64,000 bases of DNA from Davidsoniella eucalypti (Eukaryota; Ascomycota; Sordariomycetes; Microascales; Ceratocystidaceae), in assembly GCA_004009845.1 (NCBI GenBank), contig RMBW01000040.1, forward strand, positions 62,001 to 126,000, read 5' to 3'. Under the pieces are notes generated by a model. It saw only the letters and a program-made list of their open reading frames with translations, was not told the origin of the DNA and searched no databases. Position numbers and translations under genes: made by a program. Below are positions 46,137-60,491 of the stretch, in pieces; position 1 is the first letter of the stretch; each line of letters opens with the position of its first letter.

Positions 46137-49100
46137 ATGGCTTCTCAACGCTCTAACCTGGTACTGGGTTATCCTCAGCAGCCAAATAGAACCTCGTCTC
46201 CGACAACGAGCACCTCATCTAATGACCCGCCTCCCGTTCGCTCTCCCTACGGCCTCCAAGCTCCCGGCTCGGCTCCGTTGACTGGCATCTCACGATCCGG
46301 AAATGTCTCTCCAAACCGGGAACTTGGCTTGAACCCTGGATCTGCCCGACTCATGCCCAAGAGGTAGGCTAAATCTCTGCTATCTGGCTTAACTAGGCTA
46401 CTAAACCCATACTCCAGGCAGAATGAAACTCTGCTAACAAAACATCTCATCTCTCTAGAGCTCGCGAGATTCAATTCCACGAAACGGGCGGTTCTAACCT
46501 TCCGAACCCTTGGAATGGTCCACCTACCAGTGGCAATTCTACCCCTCTTCGCGAAAACATACCCGAGTCTCCTACCGGAGAGTTTCCCGACTTCTCGCTA
46601 GTCGAGCAGACTGGTGCATTTGGCTCCCTGACTACCCCTACGAACACTAGACGTGCAAGAGCTGGCACTGTTCCGTCTAGATGGCCGGCCGGCCCTCCTG
46701 TAGGTTTAACTGGCTTGCCTGGCGTGCCACCGATCAATGTTGCACCCGGGCCTTTGAGACCACCTGCACTTTCATTCACCAAGTCTCCCAATCTGGATGT
46801 TGATTCAAACTCAACGGCTCTCAGTAGATTGCGTGCTGGCTCGATGCCCCAGGCCATGCCATTCCCCATCACTAACACTCCTCTATTCGGAGGCCCGTCA
46901 AACTTCAGCGGCTGGACACGCGGAACTACTCGTGAGCGTGGTGCTACACTTGCTAGTATTGCTAGTGTTGGCTCCAATGGTCCTAGCTCGCCTTCTCACT
47001 CCGCATTCCGCGATGGTAGCGAGCCTGAGGGTATGCGGACCTTGGACTACCTCGGCCTCGCCGAACCAACCCCATCTACCTTGCCAACACCTATCTATCT
47101 CGACCACATCGACGATAATCGTGGCAACAGATTTAGATCTTACTCGGTCAACAACACGGACAAGTATGACGACGAGGAGGACATCATTGACGAAGCTACA
47201 ATGTTGCAGAACCAAGCCGCTGAGCTGCAGGAGCGTATAGTAGCTACACACACTGCTATTGCGAACCACAACATGGCTGTTCAAGCTCTTGCCTCTCAGG
47301 CGCCTTTCTTGACACGCCCCCGTGCTAGAACTGCTGGTGTCCTTGACACGCCTGGATCTCGTCTCATAGGTTCCTACATCCCTTCGTCACAGAACCTGCC
47401 CGTGAACCTCGTGTCGCCAGAACTGCGCATGCATCACGAGCCAGAATATGAGGACATGGCAAACTCGGTCAATGCGCTCTCTATTGCGAGAGCCTCTAGT
47501 CGTAACACTGGTGCTACCGCCGAGGAGCAGGGTCTGATTGAAGGTCCTACTTGTGCCCTATGGCTAGGCAACATCCCGACCTCAACCACGACCTCTACGC
47601 TCACGGAAATGTTTAAAGCCTACGGACCCATCATATCTGTTCGTGTATTGACTCACAAAAACTGTGGCTTTGTCAATTTTGAATCTGCAGAAGCTGCTTC
47701 TGCTGCTCGTCGTGAGATGAATGGAAAGGAGATATTCCCCGGTTCTGGCCCTATCCGCATTAACTATGCTAAGCCTCCGTCTCAGTCTAACACTCCTAGT
47801 AACGAGGGCGCTTTCCCTAGCCCAAGCCCCGACCCATCTGCTCGTGAACAGCCTGCTGCTGATGATGTTAGCGTCACTCCTCACATACCCAATGTGCCTG
47901 AAAGCATCCCCTTGAGCGACATGTCTGAGCAGATCCATGAAATCGCTCTTAAATTTGCTGAAGGGGCTCGTAAGGATGATATCGATAGCATATCTCGTCT
48001 TTCCGAGCGGTTGGCAAAGGCCTGCGAATATGATGACTACTTCCTCGAGATCCCTCCCGTTAAAGAAGCTAGTCATAACAGACAATACGATGCTCCTAGA
48101 TTGAGAGATATCAGGAAGCGTATTGACAACCAGACTATGGCTCGTGAGGAGATTGAGCACACTGCCGTGCAGATGTTACCTGAAATTGCAGAACTGTCTT
48201 CTGACTACCTTGGCAACACTGTGGTTCAGAAGCTCTTTGAGCATTGTTCGGATGACGTTCGTGATCAAATGCTCGTCTACATTGCCCCCCATATGGCCGA
48301 GATCGGCGTCCACAAGAACGGTACTTGGGCTGCCCAGAAGATCATCGATGTTTGCAAGACTCCCAAGCAAATGAGGATGATTGGCGACAACCTGCGCCCC
48401 TACACTGTGTCGCTATTCCTGGATCAGTACGGAAACTATGTTCTGCAGGGCTGCCTGAAATTCGGCCCCATCTACAATGACTTCATCTTCGAGGCTATGC
48501 TGCGTCGGATGTGGCAGATTGCCCAGGGTCGCTACGGTGCCCGTGCTATGCGGGCTTGTCTTGAGGCCTATGCCTGTGGTAAGGACGGCCAGCGTATGAT
48601 GGCTGCCGCGATCGCTCTTCACAGTGCTCAGCTCGCAACCAACGCTAATGGTGCTCTGTTGTTGACTTGGTACCTTGACTCTTGCACTTTTCCCCATCGT
48701 CGTGCTTTGTTAGCGCCTCATCTGGCTAAGCACCTTGTCCTTCTCTGCACCCATAAAGTGGCCTACTTGACTGTATTGAAGGTTGTCAACCAGAAGGCTG
48801 AGCCCGATGCCCGGGATATCATTCTGCAGGCTATGTTCTTCTCTCAGGAGCAGAAGGTTTTGGAGGGCATATTGAGTGATCATGTCTGCGGAGCTACCCT
48901 CATCTTCAAGGTCTTGACCACTCCATTCTTTGACGACAATCTGCGTCCTAAGGTTGTTGATATCGTCAAGTCTGTTCTGGTCTCTATCAAAGCCCAACCC
49001 AGTCAAGGATACAAGCGTCTGATGGATGAGGTGGGCATGTCGACGCGTGGTTCCAACACGAACGCATCTCGCGACCTCGCACCTTCTGACCAGCGCCAAA

Positions 49101-49747
49101 GAGCCACCACTCCTCGCCAAGCCCAAGGACCTCCTGGTTCGACTGGCCAGACCAACCCCCAGGGCAAATCTCAGCAGCCTGGCGGCATGCCTTACTATAA
49201 TGGTCCCCACGGACTAGGTGGTGGTGCTCAGCAACCTGGATACGGCAACGAGGGCTCTTACAACCAAGGCCGCGGCGATGCTCCCGACTCAGGCGTCACG
49301 CCATTCCCCTCGTTTGGTCCTGTGGCTAATACCTTTTCGCAACAAACGCCCATTCCCCAGCAGCCTCCAATGATGCCTTATCACCAAGGTGGTCACCAGG
49401 GAATGCCTCAACGTGGCGGCTCCATGAACAACTTCTATCCCCCGATGGGCAATGGCGGCAACGGAGGTTATGGAGGCAACAACTACGGTGGTGATCAGTT
49501 CCGCGGAGTGGCGCAGACTCAACCTCCAGGCATGAGTGCTAGCAGTGCGCCCAACTACCCACCGGGCCTCAACATGAATGCTGGCGGGCCATTGGGACCA
49601 TATGGAGGCTATGGAAACAGCAACAGCAACAGCAACAGCAACAACGGTAACAATGGCAACCAGATGCCGCCCATGGGTGGTTTCAACAACAACATGCAGG
49701 GCGGAGGTGGCCCCAGACAGCAGAACCAGGATAACGCTCGCCGTTAA
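46137..49747 (+). CDS. JSN1: RRM and Pumilio-repeat RNA-binding protein (JSN1/Puf2 family)
   Basis: Two exons, 46137-46363 and 46459-49747, joined over a 95-nt intron give 1171 residues. An RRM lies at about residues 440-512 (CALWLGNIPTSTTTSTLTEMF with NCGFVNFESAEAA). A Pumilio domain follows at about 650-920, with repeats such as LSSDYLGNTVVQKLFEHCSD, HKNGTWAAQKIIDVC and LDQYGNYVLQGCLKF. The RRM plus divergent PUF arrangement is that of yeast Jsn1/Puf2, which bind mRNAs for membrane or mitochondrial proteins and work in localisation and decay. Flanks are disordered; the C-terminus is Gln/Gly/Asn-rich with a Ser-Asn dipeptide run (49617-49646), typical of granule-forming RNA-binding proteins. 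The start ATG follows TCAAGC; an in-frame TTG lies nine bases earlier. Confidence 0.93.
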
Positions 49748-50590
49748 AAGTATGACGGAGTTCACAGACAAACTCTCTCTATTTTCTGTTTCTGTATGTG
49801 TCGTTGATATCGTTGTTTAGTTGTTATGTCATCATTCCTAACATATTTATCTCTTCTGAATTGTTAGCCACGTTCACCTTATGGTTTCTCTTTGATGTTT
49901 TGTATTCTCTTTTTGTCATTACTGGGTCATTTCATAACGTTTGTCTCTTTTTTTCTTTCTTCATTCACTTCCCTTGTTTTATATTCCTGTTCTTTCTACT
50001 CCTTTTTCCCTTGTTTCTTTACATCTTCTTTTATGTTCGGTTTTTAGATCATTGTAGAAAAAACAAAAAATTGTATAAGAAATACGTACACAAAAGCCGA
50101 GTTTTTTATCTATTTGATTTATTTTATATATATACTGCTTGAAAATCGTGACTTTTTGTTCAATGAATATTTTTCATTTTTTTCTTCATTTGTTTCTAAT
50201 TGTATGAATATGTTGATAATGGTAATCTCATTAAGTAGACTATGGAAGATAAAAAGTAACTATGTACAAATGTGTGCGTGTGTATTGGTAGTATACTTCA
50301 GGTAGATAACACGAATAAAACCGACAGGGAAAGATGATAATCTAGAGAGAATAAACGAGACCATACTAACTAGTAAGTAGTAGTAATGAGAAATTGTGTA
50401 GTAGTGATGATGATAATAGAGGAGTGTAAGTGTGTAGTAGTAATTTGTCAAGTTATTGAAGATGGAGCAACCATATCTATGAAACAGAACGGGCTATGAA
50501 ATAAAAGGAAAGAGTAATCAAGTATATGTACAACAATAACGAGGTTCCTGTTGCTTGTGTGGTTTATTCCTGTCATATCTGTCTACATGA
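49748..50590. other. Convergent intergenic region
   Basis: 843 bp with the 3' UTRs of JSN1 and Rco1. T-rich with a few poly(A)-signal-like sequences; no gene. Confidence 0.5.
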
Positions 50591-53500
50591 TTATATTTCC
50601 GCTGAAATGGAAACGTCATCACTCATAGCTTCTTCGTCATCTACGATGACGAATGGACGAGATGTGGCTGTCGCTATAGCAGCGGCAGCTGCCTTTGCAT
50701 TCACCCGGCGTTGTTGTATCGGCTTTAGAGATACAATTGCCGGTTCAACTTCGACATCAACTTCAGACTCGGCCATAGCAGCATCTAAAGTCTCTCTCTG
50801 TTCCTGTGAAGGAGGGAAAGACGCAATTGTAGTAGATGCTGCTGGTTCCTTCTTGATGCGTACTTGCTGTGGTGTAGAATCAGTCACTGCCTTTAACCTT
50901 ACTTTACTATATTGATGTGCTATAGGCATGGGCGACAATGGAAAGGATTTCGTCGCATCTAATGGCGGCGTTGGTGCATCGTCGTCTAATGCCATCTGCA
51001 TGCGAAGCATGGCAGCACGAAGCCGTTTCTTGGCAGCTTCTGGCAATGGGGCGCCATTGGCAATAAGCGAGGTAGGTAGGCCGGTGATGAACGATAGCAC
51101 ATCATCAGTTGATTCGGGCGCAGGAGAGGCGAGCGAGGCCAGGGCGTTGTTGTCGTAATCGGATTCAGTCTTGGGTGAGTGTGTAGGCGCAGGAGAAGCA
51201 GGAATAGTGAGGGTTTCCTTGGTAGGCTTGGGTGTAGATGGCTGAGGATAGTGGGTTAAAGAGGATAATTTAGATGATGGGGGTGACGATTGTTGTGGGG
51301 CGGGTGAAGAAGCCGACGCTTGAAATGTGCTTGAGAAATTCGCGATCGCGAGAGCAGCCTCGACTTCTTGGGTTGAAAGCTGCTGGATTTCGAGCTTCTC
51401 TTTAGCCTGTCGTTCCCTGGCAATCTTTGCCATTTTCAACTGACGACCGGCAATTGTTGCAGGACGCTTCTCAACGTGAATGCTAAACAAAAGAGAGAGA
51501 AAGAGTTAGTATATGCAATATAGCATGATGCTAGGAAACATGATAAAGTTTACATACCTTTCGATAAAGTCTTCAACGATGGAACTGGCCTTGAGACGAT
51601 ATGTGCGACCAAAAGATTGTGGATCAGCCCAACCAGAATTCCGAGACTTCCGAATGTTTGCCTTGTACGAATTGAAGTACTGGTCCAAGTCATCGTCGAC
51701 CTCAATGATACCGTTATTGCGGTTGCCACGAGAGAACATGGGCGTAATTGTCGACGCACTTCGCACTCTGCGGTATCGGTGAGCTGGGCCTGAGATCATC
51801 ATAGCAAGAGCATCGGGATCAACGTGCAACGGGCAATTCCAGGTTTTGAGAACAGGCGGCACCGTCAATGGCTCATCTAAGCAATCCAGATGCCAATACA
51901 AGCCACACTTGCTGCAGGGAATGATGGGTCGGACAGAGTCAGAAGGCAGATGGCAAGCTTTGCAGAGAACAGCCTCATCCGAGTCTCGCAACTTGTACCA
52001 ATCGACCGAGTCATCGGCTTTTCTGTCACGCCTAGAGAAGTTAGAATAAAGGTTAATGTATATGTCTAGGAAACAGACAATGAAATATTGCGAAAATAGT
52101 TAGATGGATATTGAGAAAAACTTACTTCTTAGCTGGCGGCTGGATATCCTCGTACGAACCATCGGCAGCGGCCTTGACGCCCTCGAAGAAGTTCTGGATA
52201 TCTTCAGGCAATCTGAAGACACGGGGATTGCTACGCTCTAATGCTATTTCGAGAGGAGCAAAAGCACCACGTGGTGGCGAGAGCTGAAGAGTCGAAGGTG
52301 CTTTGGTGATGCGGCACTCCCAGCAAAACCATTGATCTGGCAGCTTTTCGGGTTCGACATCGATGCAGCCAAAATGGAAGGCCTTGACGCAATTATCGCA
52401 GCACAGTAATTCACCGCTAACGCCACAGGCAGAACAAAAGTCGTCGTTGTCCTGAGAAGGACCAGAGTCGGCACCAGAACGAGATGGCGGACGTGGGACA
52501 CCGGCCAATATCGCAGCTCCCTTCTTGGGAGAGTTCTTAACCCGAGGCCCGGTGCGCTGCTTCTTTGATGGTGGGAGCGAAGGCGTCACCGCACGCGAGG
52601 GAGAGCGAGAAACGGCTCTGGGTGGTGATCCGACGTCGAGCATTGTCTCGTCACCATCGTGTGGCCGCTTGAGCGATGACCGCGTGGCTCTGCCGCCAGA
52701 AGCAGGTGCAGAGGGCACAGCGGTAGCCAGAAGGGTGGCAGAAGATGTCAATGAAGAAATCGACGACAGCGAAGACGAGGAGACAGTCGAGACTGTGCCC
52801 GACATAGAGGCTGGCGTGGGTACTGGTGCTTGTGCTGCCACTGACCGACGCTTCTTGGAAGTGGTCGATCTCTGGCTGTTGGTCTGGCTGCCGTCATCAG
52901 AGCCTTCAATGGAAGACGCGATGGTGGCTCCAAGCATGGGCTGGCTGGGCAGCGGACGAAGACGGAACCCGTCAGCCTGCATAGCTTGAGACGTGGTTTC
53001 ACGCACAAAACTCGAGTTAGTGGGGGTGATACTGGCAACGTTGGAGCTGCAGGCCTGGCGAAGCACGGCAATAGAGTCAACGGTGGCCTTTTCAGCGTCT
53101 TCCAGCGATGAGAATGGTGTGGCAGAGTCAGTCGACGACAAAGCAGAATTTTTAGGGTTGGATGAGGCAGAAAGCGCGGAGTCGTCTTGCTGAGCCTTGT
53201 ACGCGCTGTGCAGCTGAGTAGAGCGACGAAAGAAATCGTCGATTGTTGTCGGTTGGAATGAAGTGGTAGCAGTAGCAGAAGAAGAAGATGTGGAGGAGAG
53301 GATAGCCTTATTGTGTTTTGCCCTGATTTTGCCTGTGTTGCCGCTGGTTGCTAGGCCAGACGCAGAAACGCCGCCATTTGCTGCTGCCTTGGACTTCTTG
53401 CCTTGACCGAACCCAAGATGGGACGTTAGTTTGATGGTCGCTCCTCTGTTGCTACTTCCACTGGTCTTGTTCTCCTTGCCTTTGCGTATCGAGCTGTGAT

Positions 53501-55646
53501 TGGCTGTACCGACATCCTGGCCTGTCATTGGCTGGTCGCTATCGTCCTCATCGAGCCCATCACGAGACGCGGTGTCAACATCCGAGAGCATGGCATCTTC
53601 ATCAAGAGACGACAAGGACGAAAGCGAGGACCCGCTAGACACCGACAGCGATCTATGCCGCGGCTTTCGGGCTACTGTGGCGCTGGCCGAATTGCTAGAG
53701 ATGGCCACGATGCGTGGCGCAGGGCATGGCGACGACGGTGAGGCTAGGCCACCATCGTCGTCTCCGTCATTCTCATGGAGGCTGTCGGCAATCTCACCCC
53801 GGTGTTTCTTTACAGGGCGCTTCTGGTGAGGCTGCGTCGACGACGGGCTGGAGGATGCCAGGGCCACGGCAGCACCTGCACGGGACTTGAGCTTGATCAG
53901 GCGCGAGGACGACGATTGCGGGCGACTGCTGCTGCTACCATTGACGCCGTTGCTCGCGTCAGGTGATTGGTGCATTGCGCCAGGCTCGAAATCAACGCCA
54001 GCCTTGTCTTTTTTACTGTTATTGTTGCGGGTTTTAGCACCGGAATTGTGATGGTGGTGGGTGCTAAGCCCTCCTGTGCCAGTTGCAGTAGCTGCATTTG
54101 CAGCCGTTGTTGTTGCAGTTGCAGTAGTTGCTGTTGTAGGAGCAGCGCCCGAGCCAGACCCAAACCCTGGCGTGGACCCAAACCCAGACGAGCCACCGTT
54201 TCCGCCGCGATTCCTGCTACTCCTACTATTTCTGCTGCTGCTAGTCTTATCTGCCGAATCACGTGCTCCGTCAGCCCTTCGCTTTTGTGCACTCTTTGTA
54301 GATGATGAGACGCCACCATCAGCAGCCAAATAGTCGCCGACAGCCAGATGCTTCATTAGGTGTATTCCGGGATTTTGGGCCTCAGCTGCATCGCTAACGC
54401 CATCGCTGTCGCTGTAGTCGCCGCGACCAACATCGGGGCTATCATCATCTTCATCGTCGTCGTCGTAGCTGCACTTCTTCTCGGCAATCAGTCGCTCAAA
54501 CTGAGTCCACATGGCTGTCTCAGTCTTGCGGTTACGCTTGCGGTAGATGCGGTCGATGATCTCGAGAAATTCAAGGTCACCGGCGTTCTCGTTGTATAGA
54601 GTCTGTATTGCCTGAGCCGTAGTGTGTCGGCCCTGGCTTTCGGCAAGGCGTACAATATTCTTAACTGTCTCGGCTACAGCTTCGATGCTGGCGCTTTTAG
54701 CCGCTGCCACTGTTGCAACTGAAGCTGCGGCGCGCTGCCTAAACCTTCGCTGGCCAGTCACTGCTGAAGGCGTGGCTGCCAACGAGGATGCTCCCTCGGA
54801 ATCTGCAGCCTCGGCGCCCAAATGTGCGCTGCCCAACTCCTTGGGCGTTTCAGAGGAGTCTCTGTTGGCGGCTAGGGCGGCTAATGCGGCTGTTGGCGTT
54901 GCTGACACTGCCTGTGATTTGCTGTTGTGATGGCTGCTGCCTATGCGTGATTTCTTGACAGTTGGCCGATAATCGTCGTCGTCATCCTGGTCGCCGTGCC
55001 GTGCTGTAAAATCTTTTAAAGTTGTTCGACGGCTATTGGCGCCTGATTTAGGCCCGGGTAGGTCAGAAAACATCTCGATGTCCTCACCGGCGTCGCCTGA
55101 GGAACGCGCCGAGCCACCTGGTGTCTGGTGCTGACTATTGCCATGTAGAGGACTCTCTTCACCTCTGTGACCTTCGTTATTCGTAGACCTCTTGTTGGCC
55201 GTACTCTTGGACGCCGATCCAGGCGGGTGCAATATGATTTTGCGGACCGGCTGCTGTTGTTGTTGTTGCTGCTGCTTGCTGTCCTTATCGCCACCTCTGT
55301 TCACAATTGCCGTCGCGCTTCGACTGTTTTGTGACCGCTTCTTGGGCGGCATTTTTGGGAGCGTGCCCAAGGCTGCCATGTTCTCCAGCACGCCGCAGCG
55401 GATAAGCCCGTGCTCTTCAAAACTGGGCTTGTTTTGCAAGTCGGGCTCTAGCCATTTCTGCATAATTGACCGCGAACTGCCGTTGCCTGCTGCGCCCCGA
55501 AAAGCCGCGATCTCGCCACTAGCATTTGGGGTCCCTCCAATTGGTGTTGCTGTCGATGTTGTTGTTGATGCCGTTGTTGCTGAAGCTGCTGATATTGGAG
55601 GTTGCGCGGGGCTGGAGATTCGAGACCGGGTGGCCCGCGTAGACAT
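50591..55646 (-). CDS. RCO1: Rpd3S histone deacetylase subunit Rco1 (two PHD fingers)
   Basis: Three exons, 55646-52126, 52031-51558 and 51482-50591, sum to 4887 nt and give 1628 residues. Residues 1-1060 are disordered, with Ser, Ala, Gln and Asp tracts (a Q9 run near residue 128). PHD1 at about 1069-1112 has CSACGVSGELLCCDNCVKAF then HFGCIDVEP and WFCWEC. The NPRVFRLPEDIQNFFEGV segment that follows matches the Sin3-interacting region of Rco1. PHD2 at about 1197-1245 has CKACHLPSDSVRPIIPCSKC and WHLDCLDEPL. Rco1 with Eaf3 recruits Rpd3S to H3K36-methylated gene bodies and suppresses cryptic transcription. It is about 2.4 times the length of yeast Rco1 (684 residues), mainly in the N-terminus. 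Both introns restore reading frame across conserved sequence. Confidence 0.88.
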
Positions 55647-57896
55647 TGTGCGGCCCTATCCTTGGCTTTGCCCTTCTGCCCACGTCTCTGCGTGTCTCCG
55701 TAACTATTGCTTCCCTAAGCCTCCCTATCTCGCAGTGACTGGCTGATGCCTATCAGCTAAGGCCTGCCTGTAAAATGGCGTTCCGACTGTTGTCGGCACC
55801 ACCTCCGGGGGGCCTTATTTGGAGGACTATGTAGTCAACGTCTCTGTCTCTCGGTCACGAGCTACGGCTTGCCATTAGTCTCTTGCTTGTGTTTCAAGGC
55901 TCGCGCAATGGGCTGGCCTCCACCGAGATAGATGGGCACCTACCGCGTCCGTTCGTGCTCTAGCAAGCTAGCCTTATCTTTCTTTCTGCGTTCCTCTCTC
56001 TGTGTCGTCTCTATCTGGACGATATCAGGCGCGGAAAGACCTGGTCGATTATTGCGGTGTTATAATTGTTGCGCGCCGCGTAGTGTATGAAGTTTGGCGT
56101 GCTCAAGATGTATCTCGGGCTTCGGAAATTTGGACGAGTCTCTATATTCTGGTCGTTCTAAGACTTAGTGCTGGAATAGCGTTCGGTTTTCTGTTATGTG
56201 GCCAGGGAAGAAGGAAAAAAAGACTAGAAAAGTAGATATTCAAGGCAATCTCGTCGTTCACTAGGAAGATTATGTTTAGAGCAAGAAAAAAAAAAAAGAA
56301 GAAAAAGAAGAAGGGGGGCGAACAAAAATGCAGGAAAACCGCGTTCGCACCGTTAATATTTCGAGGCCTGCGTGTAGAGAAGCAGGAAAATAGAACCGAA
56401 ACCCAGTTTCGCTGCTCAATTGTCGATTGTTTCGATGGCTTGATGAGACTTGGAACAAAAATAATGATGCGGCCTCTCTTCCAAAGTTTGAACGCAACAA
56501 CACAGATAGTAAGCCTGTGAGGCGATTTTTGGGAGATGGTTGTTCGTTCTGGCTTTGGCCGAGGATTTCTTAGCAAAGCTTCCAGCGTTGGCACGGTCTG
56601 CACTGCATTGACTTTACTGTTAATTACTTAATTACAGCACCCGGCCACCCAGGGGGAACAGCGCAACAGTTTAAGTCTCACAGGGCTTAGGCTGCTATAT
56701 CGGCCCGAGTACTACCCACTATCTTCAGTGGCTTCAGTGCTCAAGACGCTGCATTTTATAGAAGCAATAATTCTCCAGAGTTGGTTGAGCTGGTAATCAA
56801 CAACGACCTACCAGTAAGTTATTAGAAAATGCCAAGCAAAAACTCAGAGCGAGGAGAAAACAGAACAAGTCAGCGAACAATCATTATTACGCCCGATGCT
56901 GTCACTTGATTATCAAGCCACACATCACATACGCTATATAATTCCTCTTCAAGCTTGACATCATTACGAGTTTCTGCCGCCCACCACCTCCGTTATCTAC
57001 ACTGTATAGACTTCCTATATTATACACATATGTGAATAGAATATGTACATAACGTATATGCTGCTTGCTGCAGGCGACTGCAAGCTACCCTACCAACCAA
57101 CGCAGCCGGTCCAACATATGTACTAGCAGAGATGCAGAGACACATCCGGCCACTTGTTCCTATTCTATTCCGTGGTATCTTGCCCACCGTCCCGCTGACC
57201 GCCTACAAGATATACCAAAGATAGTATAGCAGCCTGATACAAACTCATACCTCTGGTGTGTGTTAGTCTTTGTGTGACACTTCAAAAGGCCACTGATGCT
57301 GTATTCTCTCACAAAAAAGCAATAGAGGCTATGTGGCGCCTATGAAGCCCTACAGCGAGACAAATATAAAATCCAAGAGGGAATACTATGACCATCACAT
57401 CTTCGTTTTGGAAAAAGAAAGAAAAACCATACACCGTGGGCGACATACCATCCTATCATTCATCATAGCACTGCATCATTCCATCCAATCCTAGCCAGTG
57501 ACTAAATATCCAATCTTGTGCGGTGGGCCAACCAGGAGCCTTTTGTTTGAGCACAACAAGCCAAGCAATGAAATAAATGGTAAGTAGATGGATGGAAGTG
57601 GACGGTAGCGATTTGCTTAAGATACCAATAAATGACTGCCTCATTGAGCCCTAGCTTTCTATTTTGGCAAAGGCAAAATACAATCGACGTTAGCCATATG
57701 TAAACATTTGATTACGTCTAGTTATCATGCCTATTGCCAAAGCGTTATCCTCGTGGTGACGTTATATTATGCAAACATGGTTTGTATGGTATCTTGCGTG
57801 ACTTATTATTTCGTATTGTGTTTTTTATTCATTTAGATGCTGAAGGTGAAGCACCAGGATAGGTTTAGTATGAGATGCTAGAGATTGAACCCTTCC
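55647..57896. other. Intergenic between Rco1 start and EBP1 end
   Basis: 2.25 kb. The first part should be the Rco1 promoter and leader and is pyrimidine-rich on the minus strand around 56270-56320. The remainder shows no gene, RNA or repeat I can support. Confidence 0.5.
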
Positions 57897-59790
57897 TTAG
57901 TTCTTCTTCTTGTTCTTAGCCTTCTTCTCCTTCCGCAGGGGCTGCTCCAGGATAGCAAGAATCTCCTCATCCTCGATCTTCTTATCACTCTTGATCAACG
58001 ACAGGTCCAGAGCAGGGGGGGCCGCCAGCTTGGTGATACCATTCTTGGTGACAGCTATTGACAACATGGTTAGCAGAACAAAACATTTCCAAAAGTAGTA
58101 TACGTGTGTTGTGACCTCAACATCAGCCGATAGATACTAGGGAAATAAACTTACCGATGGTAGTCAGCAGACGGGCAACGGGGGCGTTGTCTTTCTCACC
58201 GACCAGCTCGTACTGACGGAAAACGTTGCCACGGACGCACTCGACGACACCAGACTTGGCATCACGCTCGTCCTCCAGCTGTCTGAGCGAGAAGGGGAAT
58301 GTGCCGAACTTCTTCTGCACTTCGGAGAGGATCTTGCGCGAGGTGGGACGCTTGAGGCCGTAGGTCTGGTTAGTGCGGCGGTGCAGAGTAGAGCGCTGCT
58401 CCAAAGTCTTGACCTTGCCGGACTGCTGCGAAACACCAATCTCGACACCCCAGACATCACCGATCTCAGCAGAGCCATCACCCTTGGTACCCTCACCAGG
58501 AGCCAGAATGATCTTCTTCTTAGACTCGATGTCCTTGTGCTCGAACAGCCACGAAGTGGTGCTTTCGATCAGGTTGCAGTCGAACGACTTGACAACCTTA
58601 TCCAGAACGGAGTTGATCTTGGCCTGGGAAGGAGGCTTGACAGCAGCGGCCTTGGCCTTCTCCTCGTCGGTGCCAGTGGCCAGAAGACCGGGGGGGACCA
58701 TCAAGCGCAGAAGGACCTCGTTGGCGTAGTGGTTGGCCAGCAGCAGGTCAGCATCACGACCGGTGATCTCGCCGGCCTCGCCAACAATGATGGTGTCACA
58801 GACAATGGCAGCCAGGCCATCAATCTGAGCACCAAGCTGGATCTTGACGGCCTCGCTGGCCTTCAGCTCAACAGCAGCCTCAGCCTCATCGCCCTTCAGG
58901 GGGGTGTAAGGAGTGACATAGGAGCTAGGGGAGACAGTGGTGGGGTGGGCAAAACCTGATATATACAAAAAAAAAAAAACCTATTAGCTCCGGCACCAAC
59001 TCGGATTTAGAGTGCCAGATATATACGAAAGCCGACGCTCATACTAAGCACCAGAACGAGTGTTCAAGTCGGTCGAGTGAGTAGCATAGCTAAGCTTAAT
59101 ATAGAGCAGACAGTATCATGATAGTTCAACTTACCCTTGTTGATCTTCTTGCCGCGGAAGACCTTTTCAACTTCCTCCTCGAGGATGGCGTCGCCCTTCT
59201 CGCAGATCTCGACAATCTTGGCGCCAGCAACGCAAAGCTTCTTGACAGCCTCGAGAACCTTTTCCGAGATTTCACCAGCAGCCTTGTACTTGGTGAGAGT
59301 ATCGGGGTTAGCGAGAGTGTAATCTAGAACCGAGGGAATAGCGCAATGTTAGGATAACGGTTGACAACAGCACGTATAAGTATGGGTAATGAGGCTTCGT
59401 TGTATCGGCATGACGGTTACGACGAAGAGGAAAACGAAGACAGAGATGACGGCAGAAGCAACTACGAGAAGCAATACAAACTGTTACTCCAGATGTATAT
59501 GTCGATATGCTTCGTCTTCACAACGATGATGTCGAATCCTTTCGCTATTGTTCCTCAACGCGTGGTAGCCTGTAGGTAAATCGCGGGTAGTCTGGTGGTG
59601 GCATGTTTTCGTGCTTTTTTGGCGGGGTTGCGGGAAAAAATAGCATTCGATCCAAAAGCTATTCCAGTCAAGTAAACAGGGAGCCCAGGCCAAGCTTGAG
59701 GAAGCCTCGGAAGTGAGTAATTGGGGAGATATAGAGAGAGACGACAATGAGAAAGATAGACATACCGATTTCCTTCTTTTCCTCGGCCAT
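57897..59790 (-). CDS. EBP1/PA2G4-type M24-fold protein (Cdb4-like)
   Basis: Four exons, 59790-59766 (25 nt), 59323-59135, 58955-58155 and 58054-57897, sum to 1173 nt and give 390 residues, close to human PA2G4 (394). The start MAEEKKEIDYTLANPDTLTK matches the family, as do GFAHPTTVSPSSYVTPYTPL, IDGLAAIVCDTIIVG and the basic end KKAKNKKKN. The fold is a methionine aminopeptidase (M24) fold, but family members lack peptidase activity. They bind ribosomes at the tunnel exit and structured RNA, and the fission yeast homologue Cdb4 binds curved DNA. The 442-nt first intron is the longest in this window. It is head to head with Sfh1. Confidence 0.93.
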
Positions 59791-60491
59791 ATTGAATATC
59801 GGTTTCTAGTAGCTATGATATCACCGTTTAGTGCTGCAGAATCGCTGTCACGTCAGGAAAAGGCTCTAGAAAAATCTAGAGGTCCAGTACTTGTGCATGA
59901 AGCTTCAATTCGAAGCCCTCACTCTCTTCTAATTGCCGTTTCGGGCGGGGAAGTGGGGCTTTTGATGTATGACGATGTGGCGCTAGTGTGGCACTATTTT
60001 TTTGGTCTGGTTTTCTACAATTCGACAACTTGACAAAGGGTCTAGACGCCACAGCTCAAGCTCGGTCAGCCACTAGCACATCGATGTACCAATCAAACCT
60101 TTACATGGGCAAAACGGTACATTGCCACTGTTAGCAGGGTCGCGCTACGCGTGAATAGGAGTTTTTGGCGCCAGCCTTCCGGCCTTTGCACCTCTCCCGT
60201 CGCCAACTTTCACGACGAGAACGGCCGTTCTGTCAGCTTCGCCCCGATCCGTCGCAATTCCATCGCACATCCATCTAGCGTCCTGAATTCCTGGTTGCAC
60301 AACGTCTCCTAGTGCTCTATTGTTTATCTATATTTCTTACTGTGTTATTTGTGTTTCTGTTCCACCTCTTATCATTTGTGTACAGACAGCCTTTGCTCTC
60401 TTTGCCTTGTGCTCAGATTGCCCTTCTCGTTCCCACTCCACTCCCGGGTCCTATCATATATATTGCCGTCCATTGACTGGGCCACTCTAAT
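59791..60491. promoter_or_regulatory. Divergent promoter EBP1/Sfh1
   Basis: 701 bp between outward-facing starts. The Sfh1 side (about 60300-60480) is C/T-rich, as in other leaders in this window. No defined factor site recognised. Confidence 0.45.

Noticed and set aside
52525..54930. Several 80-154 codon frames antisense to Rco1
   Set aside because: They mirror the Ser/Ala/Gln-rich codons of the real gene; no independent coding signal.
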